A program made the translations under genes and the position numbers. A stretch of 64,000 nt of DNA, taken from positions 119,941 to 183,940 of the forward strand of contig MEOK01000034.1 of the NCBI GenBank assembly GCA_001769195.1, written 5' to 3'. The stretch comes from Bacteroidetes bacterium GWF2_40_14 (GTDB lineage: Bacteria; Bacteroidota; Bacteroidia; Bacteroidales; UBA932). Of the stretch, positions 16,376-27,190 are shown piece by piece (position 1 is the first letter of the stretch; each line of letters begins with the position of its first letter). The notes beneath the pieces are model-generated. The model did not search any database. It saw only the letters and a list, made by a program, of their open reading frames with translations, and was not told the origin of the DNA.

Positions 16376-18400
16376 ATCTGCCTTTTTTTCAGGCTCCTTT
16401 TTCTTTCCAAAATATATAGCGGTCTGTTTAAAGGTAGGTTTTTCTATACTTTTAACAGATTCAGCCTGAGAGTTTTTAATAACTCTGTCAGAGATATCAA
16501 AGCGGGTTTTTGGCCTTGACGAATCGAGCCATCTGAATCCTTTTAATATCTGCTTATCCTTTTCCAGACCAAATATTGGATAGGCATTGCTCTCAATATT
16601 ATCGTAGCTGGTTATCTTCTGAATACTTTTACCTGAGAATTTCGTGCGCATCTGTTTGCACACCTTCTCGTTCATTGTGGTTATAATACTGTCCTCGGCA
16701 ATAAACAGCAGAGTTGATACTCCGCCAAAGGCATCAAACCTGCTTAGTTCTCCCGCCTCAAAGAAGGCTACCATATCTGCACTCTTTATCTGATGAAAGT
16801 GGGTGGAATCCTCCTTAATTGCAACAAAGGCCGATGTTGTGAACTCTGCCTTCTTTATCTTGCCGCCATTAATAACAACCTGAATACTGTCTGCTGATAG
16901 CTGATTGTTGTCGGTCCATATAACAGGATCCTTAAACAATCGTATAAGAGAGTCAATCGAATTGAACAACAGGGAGTCACACATCCCCTGCATATTGTTC
17001 CTGTAGAACTTCACGTTTTTATTGGCATAAAGGAACCTGATGGAGGTAGTGTCTGCACTCTTGAGAAGAGTAGAGTCCGCACCCTTCTGCAGAGTGGAGT
17101 CAACCTTTTTCAGCAATGTGGAATCGGCCCTTTTAAGAATTGTTGAATCGGAAAAAGGGTTGACAATAACTGTATCAATCTTGACAGGTTCTTCGACGAC
17201 AGGAGGTTCTTTCTGCTTTGACTTAATTTTTGCCTTTCGCCCTATTGTGTTTCTGTCAGGAGGATTTATAGAGTTGCTGGGTTTCCTCTCTAAAGGTCTC
17301 TCAAGCGTTTTCTCATTAGTGCCGGAAGACTTCTTTAGTTCCGGTTGTTTTTTATGCATCTCACCCAATGGGTCCTTTTTACTCTCTTTATAGCGGCTTT
17401 CTGACAGGGCAACAGTAACGGAGTCTACTTCGCTTTTCATAAGCGTATGGTACCTTATTGTGTCGGCTTTGAAGAAGAGAGTATCAGATACACCATCTTC
17501 AACAGTGTAGGATGCCACACTTGGTCTGTTTGTAAGGATAACCTTGAATGGTTTTTGTTTGAATTTAGCGTAGTCGGCAAAAAGTATTGCTGATTGTGCA
17601 GTATCGAGAAGCTGAATATTGTTGAAGAGTTCTGCCTCTGCAGTTTTTTTGTTATAGTTGATGGTGTCTGCCCAGATTTCTGTATCCTTGGTCTTAATGT
17701 ATGCATCTTTGGTAAAATGGAAAAGTTCGTTTTTCCTGTCATACCAGCCCCCGTTAGCCTTCAGAAATCCATCATCCTGCCAGGCATTGGTCCTTCCAAG
17801 AAAAAGGGCTCTGTCTGTTTTTGTGAGGTAGGCAAGAGAGTCGGCAGAAAATTCCACGGAGTCTCCCATCATCTCTACCTGGTTCCTGAAGACAAATTTA
17901 TTCAGCTTGCTGTAAAAGAATCCGTCAAGGCTTTCGATTGTATTACCATCTTTGTTTACCATGCTTCCACCGTTGTAGAAAAGGGCAATACTGTCTTTTG
18001 TGTAGTAATCGAGGTAGTGGGTTCTGAGTTTATTGTTCTCCTTATCTACAAGCTCAACCAGATTTCCCCTGACCTCTGCTACTGACCTGTCTGCGTAGTA
18101 TTTAATGCGATCGCCAAAAAGCGTTGTCTGGTTCTGGATAATCCTGACATTGCCTATTGCATCAACCGTGTTGGAAAGGACGTTCCAGATTGCTGTGTCG
18201 CAAAAAATAAGAGCGTTGTTGTGAAGAAACTGTGCAGGTCCGGTAACCTTTCTATATTCTTGTCCATCAATCTGTTTGTGTTCGGCCGACTGGGCATAAA
18301 TGAGCCTTACAAGTCTGCTTTCCTGATTCTTGAGTGAGTCTTGCGAAAACAGCAGAACCGGAATAAGAGTAAAAAAGAATGTAGATAATTTTCTAAGCAT
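16355..18400 (-). CDS. OstA-like/LptA-domain protein of the outer-membrane assembly operon
   Basis: A 681-residue exported protein (signal ending LLFSQ). The N-terminal ~330 residues contain the repeated beta-strand pattern of the OstA/LptA fold (for example [20 protein letters not shown] and [21 protein letters not shown]), associated with lipopolysaccharide transport. The middle is a low-complexity linker with four imperfect copies of an 8-residue unit like KKVDSTLL (DNA about 17041-17165). The C-terminal part returns to OstA-like strands. No LptD barrel is present, so it is more like a large LptA-type periplasmic protein. It is the last of four coupled genes; the start overlaps the upstream stop by one base. 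Confidence 0.75.
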   Translation of the reverse strand: MLRKLSTFFFTLIPVLLFSQDSLKNQESRLVRLIYAQSAEHKQIDGQEYRKVTGPAQFLHNNALIFCDTAIWNVLSNTVDAIGNVRIIQNQTTLFGDRIKYYADRSVAEVRGNLVELVDKENNKLRTHYLDYYTKDSIALFYNGGSMVNKDGNTIESLDGFFYSKLNKFVFRNQVEMMGDSVEFSADSLAYLTKTDRALFLGRTNAWQDDGFLKANGGWYDRKNELFHFTKDAYIKTKDTEIWADTINYNKKTAEAELFNNIQLLDTAQSAILFADYAKFKQKPFKVILTNRPSVASYTVEDGVSDTLFFKADTIRYHTLMKSEVDSVTVALSESRYKESKKDPLGEMHKKQPELKKSSGTNEKTLERPLERKPSNSINPPDRNTIGRKAKIKSKQKEPPVVEEPVKIDTVIVNPFSDSTILKRADSTLLKKVDSTLQKGADSTLLKSADTTSIRFLYANKNVKFYRNNMQGMCDSLLFNSIDSLIRLFKDPVIWTDNNQLSADSIQVVINGGKIKKAEFTTSAFVAIKEDSTHFHQIKSADMVAFFEAGELSRFDAFGGVSTLLFIAEDSIITTMNEKVCKQMRTKFSGKSIQKITSYDNIESNAYPIFGLEKDKQILKGFRWLDSSRPKTRFDISDRVIKNSQAESVKSIEKPTFKQTAIYFGKKKEPEKKADLPNIQR

Positions 18401-19770
18401 TATTTAATCCAGCCCTCTCTCTTGAACGGACAATTTGCGAATAGAGGATCAATCACTATAAATGTACTTTTCTGTTTCTTTGTTACAAATTCATCAATTG
18501 CCTTAAGGGCCGCCTGATTCTTGAACTCATCCTGAAGTACGGAGAAGTCCTCCTTGAAAGATGCAATGTGAGATGGGATTATTTTATCCAGTCTGATTAC
18601 CTTGTAAACAGTATTGCCGCTTTTCTCTGCATTGTCGACAGATTCGAAAGGGTCAGAAATCTCGCCGACTTTAAGAGTTTCAATAATCTTATAATCAGCA
18701 GGATTAAGCTGGTCTTTGTCGAAATATGTTGAACCGGTATTTTCGTCTGCAACCAGCCCGCCGTTTACAAACGTTTTTGGGTCTTGAGAATACCTTCTCG
18801 CTGCATTTTCAAATTTGAGACTATCAGAAACGACCAATCTTTTAAGACTGTCCAATCTGGAGAAAGCCTTAGTCCGGTCAATGCTTGTATATTGCGGTTT
18901 TAAAAGAATGTGTCGGGCGTTGAACATGTCTCCCTCCTTGGAAATCAGCTGAATAATATGGAAACCATATGGAGTCTCTACTATTTGGGAAACCTGGCCG
19001 ACTTTAAGTGACATTGCCGCATCTGAGAAGGCAGGCACATAAAACTGTTTGGCTGCCATGCCCAGAGTACCACCTTTTGCAGCGCTGTTTGGATCTTCTG
19101 AGTATATTGTTGCAAGAGTACTGAATTTCTCTCCCTTCATAACCCTCTCCCTGAAAGAGAGTAATTTTTCCTTGACCGCCATAACTGCATCCTCTTTATT
19201 GGGATAGATAACAATTTGATGATATTGATACTGGGTTGAGATTATCGGAAGACTGTCCTTTGGTGTGTTTTTGTAATATCTCTCTACATCTGCAGGTGTA
19301 AGAGCAGGGGACTTCTGGGCAATATTGCTCTGCATGTTCTGTACCAAAGACTGTTCAGACAATGCCTCTCTCCATTCCTGTTTGATCTTGTACATGGGCT
19401 TCTTGAAGTACTCCTCAGTTGCTTTTTCGCCGCCAAGTTGTGTCATAACCTCCTGTACCCTCTGATTCAGGTTTGTCTCTACCATATCCTGGCTTACTGT
19501 AAGACTGTCTAGTCTTGCCTGAGTAAGGAAAAGTTTCTGGACAAGCATGTTTTCAAGTACCTCGCACCTGAGGTTCTTATCAGAAGTTACTCCGCGGAAA
19601 AGCATCATCTGAACCTCTGTCTCGAGTGTAGACAACTGGATCATGTCATTTCCTATAAGGGCTATTGTTTTGTCCACTAACCCGTTGGCGTACTTCTGAG
19701 CTGTTGCTGGAACCGATATGAATCCCAACAAAACTACGGAGAGGAGATATAAATTTAACCTGTGTTTCAT
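18400..19770 (-). CDS. Periplasmic peptidyl-prolyl isomerase/chaperone, SurA-like
   Basis: A 456-residue exported protein (signal ending PATAQ). Layout is as in SurA: an N-terminal chaperone domain (about 25-170), then two parvulin-type domains, the first with YSEDPNSAAKGGTLG and YGFHIIQL, the second with NARHILLKPQ and YSQDPKTFVNGGLV. SurA proteins escort outer-membrane proteins. Its neighbours fit this: a second SurA-N-like lipoprotein upstream and an OstA-like protein downstream. The start and stop each overlap the adjacent gene by one base. Confidence 0.92.
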   Translation of the reverse strand: MKHRLNLYLLSVVLLGFISVPATAQKYANGLVDKTIALIGNDMIQLSTLETEVQMMLFRGVTSDKNLRCEVLENMLVQKLFLTQARLDSLTVSQDMVETNLNQRVQEVMTQLGGEKATEEYFKKPMYKIKQEWREALSEQSLVQNMQSNIAQKSPALTPADVERYYKNTPKDSLPIISTQYQYHQIVIYPNKEDAVMAVKEKLLSFRERVMKGEKFSTLATIYSEDPNSAAKGGTLGMAAKQFYVPAFSDAAMSLKVGQVSQIVETPYGFHIIQLISKEGDMFNARHILLKPQYTSIDRTKAFSRLDSLKRLVVSDSLKFENAARRYSQDPKTFVNGGLVADENTGSTYFDKDQLNPADYKIIETLKVGEISDPFESVDNAEKSGNTVYKVIRLDKIIPSHIASFKEDFSVLQDEFKNQAALKAIDEFVTKKQKSTFIVIDPLFANCPFKREGWIK

Positions 19771-20630
19771 TACTTGTCTTTATTATTAAAGTTGGTTTTT
19801 AGAATATTCTTTTCAAGAGCTTCCTGGATAAGATTTTTTTCCAGCTTGACGATAAGTTCCTGTTTACGTTTGCTAATAATTATCTCTTTTATTTTTGTCT
19901 TGTAAAATTCATAAGGAGCAGTCCCTTCAGGGGCAATCTTATCAAGAAAAAAAACAAAATATCTATAAAGGCTGTCGTTTGTCTCAATATATGATTTTGA
20001 CCAGGCCTCTCTTTCACACATCTGCACATCATATGGAATCTCTTTAGCAATATTCGAAATTTCAACCCATTCGTTGTTGAAATTGTCGTACCTGTCGGCA
20101 GAGTTGTAGCATAGCTTTTCAAGTTCGTCGATATCTTCAATTGAGTTTGCCCTGTACATTCTCCGGATATTCTCAAGATTAGGTGACCGCTCAGATATCT
20201 TTATAACTCTTGCCTTTACAACTGAGTTATTAAGTGTGAAGTTTGAAGAGTAATTGTCGTAGTACTCCTTACATTCATCATCAGTTACAACGGTATCGAG
20301 CCTGGCCTCAAGGTAAATCTTTTCATATTTGTATACCAGCAGCGATGATTTATAATCTTCCAGCTCCTGTTCTACATCACTTTCAGATTTGGACAATTCA
20401 CTTTCTGCTTTCTTTTGAAGGAGATGTTTAAGTGCCCATGAGTTAACATACTGCTCAACCATTTTAACGCTGTCGTCGGGAGAGGTCCCTTGTGGGATAA
20501 GGTTCTTAACTTCCGATTCATACAGAACTTTATCTCCCACCTCTGCCACTACAGCATCGGAGGATGTAAAGTTCAGATACTTGCATGAAAATAGCAGCGG
20601 TATCAGAACCAGAATTAAGGTTTTTTTCAT
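19770..20630 (-). CDS. SurA N-domain-like lipoprotein
   Basis: A 286-residue lipoprotein (signal ending LLFSCKY, lipid Cys at about residue 16). Residues 25-110 resemble the SurA/PrsA N-terminal chaperone fold (VVAEVGDKVLYESEVKNLIP, with a helix-rich stretch following). A recognisable parvulin active-site core is not evident, so it may be a chaperone without isomerase activity. It is encoded between guaB (3 bp gap) and the SurA-like gene (1-bp overlap), and presumably works with the latter in outer-membrane protein assembly. Confidence 0.75.
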   Translation of the reverse strand: MKKTLILVLIPLLFSCKYLNFTSSDAVVAEVGDKVLYESEVKNLIPQGTSPDDSVKMVEQYVNSWALKHLLQKKAESELSKSESDVEQELEDYKSSLLVYKYEKIYLEARLDTVVTDDECKEYYDNYSSNFTLNNSVVKARVIKISERSPNLENIRRMYRANSIEDIDELEKLCYNSADRYDNFNNEWVEISNIAKEIPYDVQMCEREAWSKSYIETNDSLYRYFVFFLDKIAPEGTAPYEFYKTKIKEIIISKRKQELIVKLEKNLIQEALEKNILKTNFNNKDK

Positions 20631-20633
20631 TTT

Positions 20634-22103
20634 CTATCTACTATAATTTGGTGCCTCTCTGGTAATTGTAACATCGTGAGGATGGTTTTCAATAACTCCG
20701 GCAGCTGTAACCCTTATAAATTTTGCCTTCTGAAGCTCTTCAAGGTTGGCTGCCCCGCAATACCCCATACCTGCTCTTAATCCACCAACCAGCTGATATA
20801 CCATTTCACTGAGAGTCCCCTTATAAGGTACCTGTGCCACAATCCCTTCCGGAACAAGTTTCTTTATGTCTTCTTCCATGTCCTGGAAGTATCTGTCCTT
20901 GGACCCTTGCTGCATTGCCTCAAGTGAACCCATACCTCTGTACGATTTAAACTTCCTGCCGTTTAATATTATGGTCTCGCCGGGTGACTCCTCTACACCT
21001 GCAAACAAAGACCCTGCCATAATTGAACTGGCTCCCGCAGCAAGTGCCTTGACCACGTCTCCCGAGTAACGGATTCCTCCGTCAGCGATTACAGGAATAC
21101 CTGTGCCTTTGAGAGCATCAGCTGCCAGCATTATAGCTGTGAGCTGAGGTACACCTACCCCTGTTACAACACGGGTTGTGCAGATTGAGCCCGGGCCAAT
21201 CCCGACTTTAATTCCGTCTACTCCGCACTCAGCCAAAGCCTTGGCGGCCTCTCCTGTGGCTATGTTGCCTGCAATTACCTGAAGGCTTGGGAACGCAGCT
21301 TTAACTTGTTTTATAACTCCCAGAACATAAACAGAATGTCCGTGAGCAGTGTCTATAACCACAGCGTCTGTCCCAACAGAGACAAGCTTCTCTACCTTGA
21401 GAATTGTGTCCGAGCCAATTCCTACAGCAGCAGCTACAAGCAGCCTCCCTTTTTCATCTTTGCTGGCGTTAGGATTATCTTTGATTTTTGTAATGTCCTT
21501 GTATGTGAGAAGACCGATAAGAACCCCATTTTCGTCTACCACCGGAAGTTTCTCAATTTTATGCTTTTTGAGAATTGCGCTAGCCTGTTGAAGGTCGGTC
21601 CCTCTGCCGGTTGTTATAAGATTCTCCTTTGTCATTATTTCACAAACAGATATCTTCATGTTGTCTATGAAGCGAAGGTCCCTGTTTGTAACAATGCCGA
21701 TTAATCGTTTATGTTCATCTACAACCGGAATGCCTCCGATTTTATTCTCCTGCATAAGACTGAGAGCATCTCCCACACAAGCATCTTTGAATATTGTGAC
21801 AGGATCGTAAATCATCCCGTTCTCTGCTCTTTTAACCTTGCGTACATGTTCCATCTGGTGTTCTATGGACATGTTTTTGTGGATAACGCCTATGCCTCCT
21901 TCTCTTGCCATTTCTATTGCAAGGGCAGCCTCGGTAACGGTATCCATGGCAGCAGAAACAATTGGGGTGCTTATTCTGATATTGCGTGAGAACCACGAGC
22001 TGACATTCACCTCGCGTGGAAGTACCTCCGATCTTGCAGGGACCAATAAAACATCGTCGAATGTTAATCCCTCTTGTATAATTCTGTCTACTAAAGATTG
22101 CAT
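20634..22103 (-). CDS. guaB: Inosine-5'-monophosphate dehydrogenase
   Basis: A 489-residue NAD enzyme converting IMP to XMP, the first committed step of GMP synthesis. Signatures: [17 protein letters not shown] at the N-terminus, a CBS-domain pair at about residues 95-205, VIDTAHGHS, and the catalytic loop [11 protein letters not shown] with the active-site Cys. A GMGSLEAM segment and the C-terminal [21 protein letters not shown] complete the fold. It leads the four-gene envelope operon on the minus strand. Confidence 0.97.
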   Translation of the reverse strand: MQSLVDRIIQEGLTFDDVLLVPARSEVLPREVNVSSWFSRNIRISTPIVSAAMDTVTEAALAIEMAREGGIGVIHKNMSIEHQMEHVRKVKRAENGMIYDPVTIFKDACVGDALSLMQENKIGGIPVVDEHKRLIGIVTNRDLRFIDNMKISVCEIMTKENLITTGRGTDLQQASAILKKHKIEKLPVVDENGVLIGLLTYKDITKIKDNPNASKDEKGRLLVAAAVGIGSDTILKVEKLVSVGTDAVVIDTAHGHSVYVLGVIKQVKAAFPSLQVIAGNIATGEAAKALAECGVDGIKVGIGPGSICTTRVVTGVGVPQLTAIMLAADALKGTGIPVIADGGIRYSGDVVKALAAGASSIMAGSLFAGVEESPGETIILNGRKFKSYRGMGSLEAMQQGSKDRYFQDMEEDIKKLVPEGIVAQVPYKGTLSEMVYQLVGGLRAGMGYCGAANLEELQKAKFIRVTAAGVIENHPHDVTITREAPNYSR

Positions 22104-22123
22104 GGTCTTTTTTTTATAATCTA

Positions 22124-22131
22124 CAAAGGTA
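22124..22131 (-). promoter_or_regulatory. -7 promoter element of the guaB-surA-ostA operon
   Basis: Reads TACCTTTG on the minus strand, about 17 nt of leader before the guaB ATG. Confidence 0.6.
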
Positions 22132-22169
22132 TAGAAAAAATGGTTATATTCGAGGTCAAATCTTAATCT

Positions 22170-24200
22170 ATGAAAAACTTAATAACACTTACAGCAATTC
22201 TGATGATTTTAGGCAATATATCCTGTACAAATCAGGCAGGAACAGAACAAAAAGACGATGTGTCAGCAATTTCCCAAAAGGTTTTGGCAAGTACAACAGA
22301 ACTGATGAAGCAAAAATTTTCGGATCTTGCAAATCAGGAACTTATGATTGCAGGTATTGAGCAATTGGCGCAACAATGGAGGGCAGAAGATGGGTCGGCA
22401 GAAGAATTCGCCTCTTTCTGTATGGAAAATTTTGCTGCAGCACCTGAGGCAAAAAAGATGCTCTTCAATAAACTCTCAATTGCATTTGAATCTTTATGGG
22501 GAGGATATAATAAGATGAGCGTAGATTTAAAGAAACCTCTTCATCTTGACGGGGACCCTCTTGCATCTATCGATTATATCTTTGGCGCTTATGACCCATC
22601 GAGTCATCTTACAGAAGATTTGTATAGCAATAAGATAGCGTATATTACAATGCTGAATTTCCCATATTTCACACTTGTTCAGAAAGATGAGAAAGCATCG
22701 GAATGGAATCGTCTGGATTGGGCATATGCAAGAATGGGTGATATTTTCACTCCAAAGGCACCTGCAGCAGTTAAACAAATGGTTGCCGATGCAGAAATGA
22801 GGGCAGAAAGCTATATTGCCGAGTACAATATAATGATGGGTCATATTGTTAATGAAAAAGGCGTGAAACTCTTTCCGGAGGATATGAAACTACTTAGTCA
22901 CTGGAACCTGAGGGACGAAATCAAGTCGAACTATGCAGCCGGTCCTGACAATATGGAAAAGCAGAAAATCATATACAAGATTATGATGCACATAGTAGAG
23001 CAGACAATTCCACAACAGGTGATTAACAATCCTGAGTATGACTGGGCTCCGTATGCAAACACAATTACCAAAGGGGGCGTTTCAGAAGAGGTAAAACAGA
23101 AGGGTGATAGAAGATACGAAGTTCTTCTGGATCAGTTTAAGGCACAGAAGGCAATGGATAAGTACTCATTTGCAAATCCCACTGCCATTCTGAGGGCATT
23201 TGACGGAAGTATGCAGATAAGACAGGAGGAGATAGAGAAGATGTTTATTGAGTATATCAGTTCTCCTAAGGTTTTAAAGGTTGCAGAAATGATAAAGGAG
23301 AGACTTGGCAGACCATTGGAACCGTTCGATATATGGTATGACGGATTTAAGTCGCGCAGCTCAATTTCTGAGGAGATGCTCACTAAAAAGACTAAGTCGC
23401 TTTATCCAACTGCTCAGGCATTTGACAAGGATATCCCGGCCATGCTGGTAAAATTCGGTTTTCCGGCAAGAAAAGCAGAAGAGCTTGGAGGAGCAATAGT
23501 TGTTGAGGCGGCTAGAGGTTCGGGACATGCCTGGGGGGCACAAAGCAGAGACGATTTTGCACGTCTTCGGACAAGACTTGCTGCCGGTGGAATGGACTAT
23601 AAGGGTTTCAATATTGCTGTTCACGAGATGGGACACAATGTTGAGCAGACTATAAGTATGAGAGATGTAGATTACTATATGCTCAACGGAGTTCCAAATA
23701 CAGCATTCACAGAGGCAAATGCATTTGTCTTTCAAAAAAGGGACCTGACACTTCTAGGTTATAATCAGAAAAATCCGGATCAGGAAAAGATGACAGAACT
23801 TGATATTTTCTGGGGATCGTATGAAATAATGGGAGTTGCACTTGTAGACATGAATGTATGGAAATGGTTGTATGAAAATCCGGAAGCCACACCTACACAG
23901 CTTAAGGAGGCTGTGATAACAATCGCAAAAGATATCTGGAACAAATATTATTCACCTGTGCTGGGAGAAAAAGACACTCCGCTGCTTGCAATATATTCAC
24001 ACATGATAAATTCTCCGCTCTATCTTGCAAACTATCCTCTGGGTCATATTATTGAATACCAGCTGGAAAAGTTTTATGCGAAAAAAATATGGTCAGAAGA
24101 GGTAATGAGAATATATGCAATTGGAAATGTGACTCCTCAGCAATGGATGTTACAGGCAGTAGGGGAGAAGATCTCAACTAAAGCAATGCTTGAAGATTAA
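22170..24200 (+). CDS. Zincin-type metallopeptidase-like lipoprotein
   Basis: A 676-residue lipoprotein (signal ending GNISCTN, lipid Cys at about residue 20). It carries a zinc peptidase motif HEMGHNVE (His485, Glu486, His489) with a likely third ligand Glu515 in FTEANAFVF, a gluzincin arrangement. The N-terminal 450 residues are mostly helical, as in M3-like or dipeptidyl-peptidase III-like folds, but I do not recognise a named family with confidence. It is probably a surface or periplasmic peptidase. It stands alone: guaB diverges on the left and a convergent radical SAM gene lies 2 bp past its stop. Confidence 0.7.
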   Translation: MKNLITLTAILMILGNISCTNQAGTEQKDDVSAISQKVLASTTELMKQKFSDLANQELMIAGIEQLAQQWRAEDGSAEEFASFCMENFAAAPEAKKMLFNKLSIAFESLWGGYNKMSVDLKKPLHLDGDPLASIDYIFGAYDPSSHLTEDLYSNKIAYITMLNFPYFTLVQKDEKASEWNRLDWAYARMGDIFTPKAPAAVKQMVADAEMRAESYIAEYNIMMGHIVNEKGVKLFPEDMKLLSHWNLRDEIKSNYAAGPDNMEKQKIIYKIMMHIVEQTIPQQVINNPEYDWAPYANTITKGGVSEEVKQKGDRRYEVLLDQFKAQKAMDKYSFANPTAILRAFDGSMQIRQEEIEKMFIEYISSPKVLKVAEMIKERLGRPLEPFDIWYDGFKSRSSISEEMLTKKTKSLYPTAQAFDKDIPAMLVKFGFPARKAEELGGAIVVEAARGSGHAWGAQSRDDFARLRTRLAAGGMDYKGFNIAVHEMGHNVEQTISMRDVDYYMLNGVPNTAFTEANAFVFQKRDLTLLGYNQKNPDQEKMTELDIFWGSYEIMGVALVDMNVWKWLYENPEATPTQLKEAVITIAKDIWNKYYSPVLGEKDTPLLAIYSHMINSPLYLANYPLGHIIEYQLEKFYAKKIWSEEVMRIYAIGNVTPQQWMLQAVGEKISTKAMLED

Positions 24201-24202
24201 AT

Positions 24203-25129
24203 TCAGGGTTTATAAAGACGGGACTGGAAGGTGTCTCTCTCTTCCAGTCTCTTGTCCAACATATGTAGCAGTCCTGCGTTCCTTACAAGTCCCCAGGGAG
24301 TACTGTTTACAAATCTGGGTGGCACCTCGCCTGCAAATCGTTCGATGTATATATCCGGCCTGAGCAGTTCAAGAAAATCTATGAAGAAATCTATATATTC
24401 GTCCAGTTTGAACTGAACGAAATCATTAGGTTTTTGCTCAAACTCCCTCTCCATTGCAGTTCCTTTGACTATCTGCAGCTGATGAAACTTAATGGATTGA
24501 AGTGGTAATTTATTGATTTCATGCACCATGCCCATCATCTCCTCCCGTGTCTCCCCCGGGAGCCCCAGTATGAAATGCGCTCCCTGATGTATGCCTCTCT
24601 TTGCAGTTTCATTAACAGCATCAACCGCTTGTGCAAAGGTATGTCCGCGATTGATTCTTGAAAGTGTTTTGTCGTATATTGTCTCTATGCCATATTCCAA
24701 TATCACAATCTTTGTTTTTGAGAGTGATTGCAGATAGTCCAGCTTTTCACTATCGATACAGTCTGGTCTTGTTCCAATAACGACTCCTACTACTGCAGGG
24801 TGGGAAAGAGCCTGACCGTACACATTTCTTAGATGTTCAAGAGGTGCATAGGTGTTTGAAAATGACTGGAAATAAGCCAGATACTGTTCTGCTGTCCTAT
24901 ATCTCCTCTTATGAAATTCGATACCTGTCTCAATCTGTTCAAAGATTGTTTTGTCGGGGGAACTGTATGATGGATGGAAAGCGGAATTGTCACAATAGGT
25001 ACACCCTCCTGATGCTATGCTTCCATCACGGTTGGGACATGAAAAACCTGCATCTATAACTATCTTCTGAAGTCTTTTGCCATATTTCTCCTTGAAGTAC
25101 CCGACATATGAGTTGTACCGTTTATTCAC
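24203..25129 (-). CDS. Radical SAM protein, TIGR01212/YhcC family
   Basis: A 308-residue radical SAM protein. The iron-sulfur motif is CPNRDGSIASGGCTYC, i.e. a first Cys followed after a long spacer by CxxC, as in the YhcC/TIGR01212 group. Further blocks are VVGVVIGTRPDCI, EYGIETIYDKTLSRINRGHTF and HFILGLPGETREEM. Function is poorly defined; some homologues act in tRNA or metabolite modification. It directly follows the YhcH-like gene, with the two genes sharing one base at 25129, so they form a two-gene operon. Confidence 0.88.
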   Translation of the reverse strand: MNKRYNSYVGYFKEKYGKRLQKIVIDAGFSCPNRDGSIASGGCTYCDNSAFHPSYSSPDKTIFEQIETGIEFHKRRYRTAEQYLAYFQSFSNTYAPLEHLRNVYGQALSHPAVVGVVIGTRPDCIDSEKLDYLQSLSKTKIVILEYGIETIYDKTLSRINRGHTFAQAVDAVNETAKRGIHQGAHFILGLPGETREEMMGMVHEINKLPLQSIKFHQLQIVKGTAMEREFEQKPNDFVQFKLDEYIDFFIDFLELLRPDIYIERFAGEVPPRFVNSTPWGLVRNAGLLHMLDKRLEERDTFQSRLYKP

Positions 25130-25575
25130 TACATTCTTATTTTGATGACAGCTTTTTTGATTTTGCCTTCTCCAATAAGGGGAGCATGCGCATCATGAGG
25201 GAAAATAACTGCAATGTTGTCCGGTCCAAGGCTGACAAAATTTTCAGGGGCCTCTTCCAGAAACGCGATGTCTTTTGCCTCGTCGTAAGGCACATTGTCA
25301 CCGTTACAACGGCTCCGGTCGCGAATTCCTATAGTTTCGGTTCCTTCAAGCAGCACATGAATGTCAATATATGTGTCGTGGACCTCCAGCGGCGGTATTT
25401 CAAGTCCTTTTCCCTCTCCTGCCCATATAGTGCAGTAGATATCGCGGCCTGCAATAGGATACTCTCCCGGTTCCATCTCATGGAGCTTGTTTTTTAGAAA
25501 AAATGCGTATACCTTTTCAAATCTGGAGTGGAGGTTGAGATATCTCTCAAAACCCTTCAATGAATCTAAAATCAT
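25129..25575 (-). CDS. YhcH/YjgK/YiaL-family protein
   Basis: A 148-residue cupin-like beta-sandwich protein. The family pattern is visible: MILDSLKG at the start, GEYPIAGRDIYCTIW, LEVHDTYIDIHVLLEGTETIG and VIFPHDAHAPLIGEGKIKKAVIKI at the end, including the conserved His/Asp residues. Members are linked to sialic acid or other sugar metabolism and biofilm, but the reaction is uncertain. The frame extends to 25623, yet the ATG at 25575 is chosen because the family starts there and the -7 element at 25592-25599 lies upstream of it. Confidence 0.85.
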   Translation of the reverse strand: MILDSLKGFERYLNLHSRFEKVYAFFLKNKLHEMEPGEYPIAGRDIYCTIWAGEGKGLEIPPLEVHDTYIDIHVLLEGTETIGIRDRSRCNGDNVPYDEAKDIAFLEEAPENFVSLGPDNIAVIFPHDAHAPLIGEGKIKKAVIKIRM

Positions 25576-25591
25576 GCTGTAAATTTTAATG

Positions 25592-25608
25592 CAAATATAG
25601 TATCTTTG
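25592..25608. promoter_or_regulatory. Back-to-back divergent -7 elements
   Basis: Minus-strand TATATTTG (25592-25599) for the YhcH-like gene and plus-strand TATCTTTG (25601-25608) for the GHL10 gene, separated by one base. Together they form a near-palindrome CAAATATA-g-TATCTTTG. Confidence 0.6.
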
Positions 25609-25639
25609 TATACAATAACACACCCTAACCTACAACTTA

Positions 25640-27163
25640 ATGAAAACCAGAATAATAACAATCCTGTCGTGTCTGGTTGTTTTTCTTGTGGCAAATAACA
25701 GTGTTGCAAGGGCTCAATACGACGGCAAGCATGAGTGGAGGGCCGTATGGATTGCAACTGTCAATAACATTGACTGGCCCTCAAGACCTGGACTGACTTC
25801 TCAGGAACAGCAAAACGAGCTTATACAATACTTCGATCTTTTCAAGAAGATGAACTTTAACGCCGTTGTACTTCAGGTAAGGCCCACAGCAGATGCTTTC
25901 TATATATCGGAAATAGAACCTTGGTCAATATATCTTACAGGTGACCAGTCAAAGGCTCCTGACCCTCTCTACGATCCTCTTGCTTTTGCAATAAAGGAGG
26001 CTCACAAAAGAGGCATGGAACTTCATGCCTGGCTGAACCCTTACAGAGTGAGTCAGGATACCTTGAATATCCGACAGTTTTCCAACAATCATCTTTACAA
26101 AAGAAACCCGGAAGTTTTCCAAAGGCACGGAAAAAAACTTTATTTCGACCCAGCCTATCCGGAAACACGCGAGTTTGTAACCAAGGTCATAAAGGATTTG
26201 GTTACACGTTATGATCTGGACGGAATTCACTTTGACGACTATTTCTATCCAAACAATGACTTTGACGATTCCCGCTCCTTTGCCACACATTCACGTGGTT
26301 ACAAGACGGAGGACAAAATGGCATGGCGGAGAGAGAATGTTGATTTAGTTGTAAAGATGCTGAGAGATACAATCAAAGCGGTTAAGCCTTATGTGAAATT
26401 CGGAATAAGCCCTTATGCTGTCTGGAGAAACCTGAGGGAAGACCCAAGAGGTTCAGATACAAAAAGCTATGGATACACAAACTATGACCATCTGCATGCA
26501 GATATACTGCTTTGGATGGAGAAGGGATGGATAGACTATGTTTTGCCGCAACTCTATTTCAACATAGGCTATGATAATGCAGATTTCAATATTCTTGTGA
26601 AGTGGTGGAGAGACAACTCAGCCGGAGTCCCGGTATACGGAGGGCTTGGCACCTATCGTCTGGAAAAGGATTCAAAGATACCTGCATGGCGCTCTTCTGA
26701 AGAAATCAGGAAGCAGGCAGATATTATAAGAAGACTTCCTGTATATCAAGGAGTTTGCTACTTCAATGCAAAAAACATGAAGGAAAACAGACTGGGTATA
26801 AACAGTGTACTTAATACATTGTATAAAAATCCTTCTCTTGTACCTCCGCTTAAAGGATTCGACACAACGGTTCCTGATGCTCCGGTTAAAGCGGATATGT
26901 ACAAAAAGGGAGAGGTTTTGTATTTCACATGGGACAACCCGGCAAAAGATGATTCCAAAGGGAAGAAATTATCTGTCTATTACCATGTAATATATAAGTT
27001 CAAGAAGGGTGAAACGCCAGATTTTACAAAAGGCGATTCCATTGTGACTTTAACTGGAGAGGAGAGTTTTGTAATGCCGTCAGTTGGATATTCATCCTAT
27101 ACATATTACGTTACTGCACTTGACAGACTTTTTAATGAGAGTGTTCCTGTTAAGTTCAAATAG
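25640..27163 (+). CDS. Glycosyl-hydrolase-like 10 (GHL10/DUF187) protein
   Basis: A 507-residue exported protein (signal ending ARAQ). The catalytic-type barrel starts at EWRAVWIATVNNIDWPS and includes NAVVLQVRPTADAFY, HAWLNPYRV, DGIHFDDYFYP and a QLYFNIGY segment, all typical of the GHL10 (DUF187) family. A fibronectin-like C-terminal domain follows from about residue 410. The family is thought to act on peptidoglycan-related or other glycans; some homologues neighbour muropeptide recycling genes. Here it leads a three-gene cluster with an NlpC/P60 peptidase and a dipeptide epimerase, which supports a cell-wall role (inference). Confidence 0.9.
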   Translation: MKTRIITILSCLVVFLVANNSVARAQYDGKHEWRAVWIATVNNIDWPSRPGLTSQEQQNELIQYFDLFKKMNFNAVVLQVRPTADAFYISEIEPWSIYLTGDQSKAPDPLYDPLAFAIKEAHKRGMELHAWLNPYRVSQDTLNIRQFSNNHLYKRNPEVFQRHGKKLYFDPAYPETREFVTKVIKDLVTRYDLDGIHFDDYFYPNNDFDDSRSFATHSRGYKTEDKMAWRRENVDLVVKMLRDTIKAVKPYVKFGISPYAVWRNLREDPRGSDTKSYGYTNYDHLHADILLWMEKGWIDYVLPQLYFNIGYDNADFNILVKWWRDNSAGVPVYGGLGTYRLEKDSKIPAWRSSEEIRKQADIIRRLPVYQGVCYFNAKNMKENRLGINSVLNTLYKNPSLVPPLKGFDTTVPDAPVKADMYKKGEVLYFTWDNPAKDDSKGKKLSVYYHVIYKFKKGETPDFTKGDSIVTLTGEESFVMPSVGYSSYTYYVTALDRLFNESVPVKFK

Positions 27164-27190
27164 TTATCAATCAATCTTAATATATTAATT

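Noticed and set aside
16355..18400. LptD outer-membrane barrel
   Set aside because: Only OstA/LptA-like repeats and a low-complexity linker are seen; no C-terminal barrel or terminal aromatic residue.
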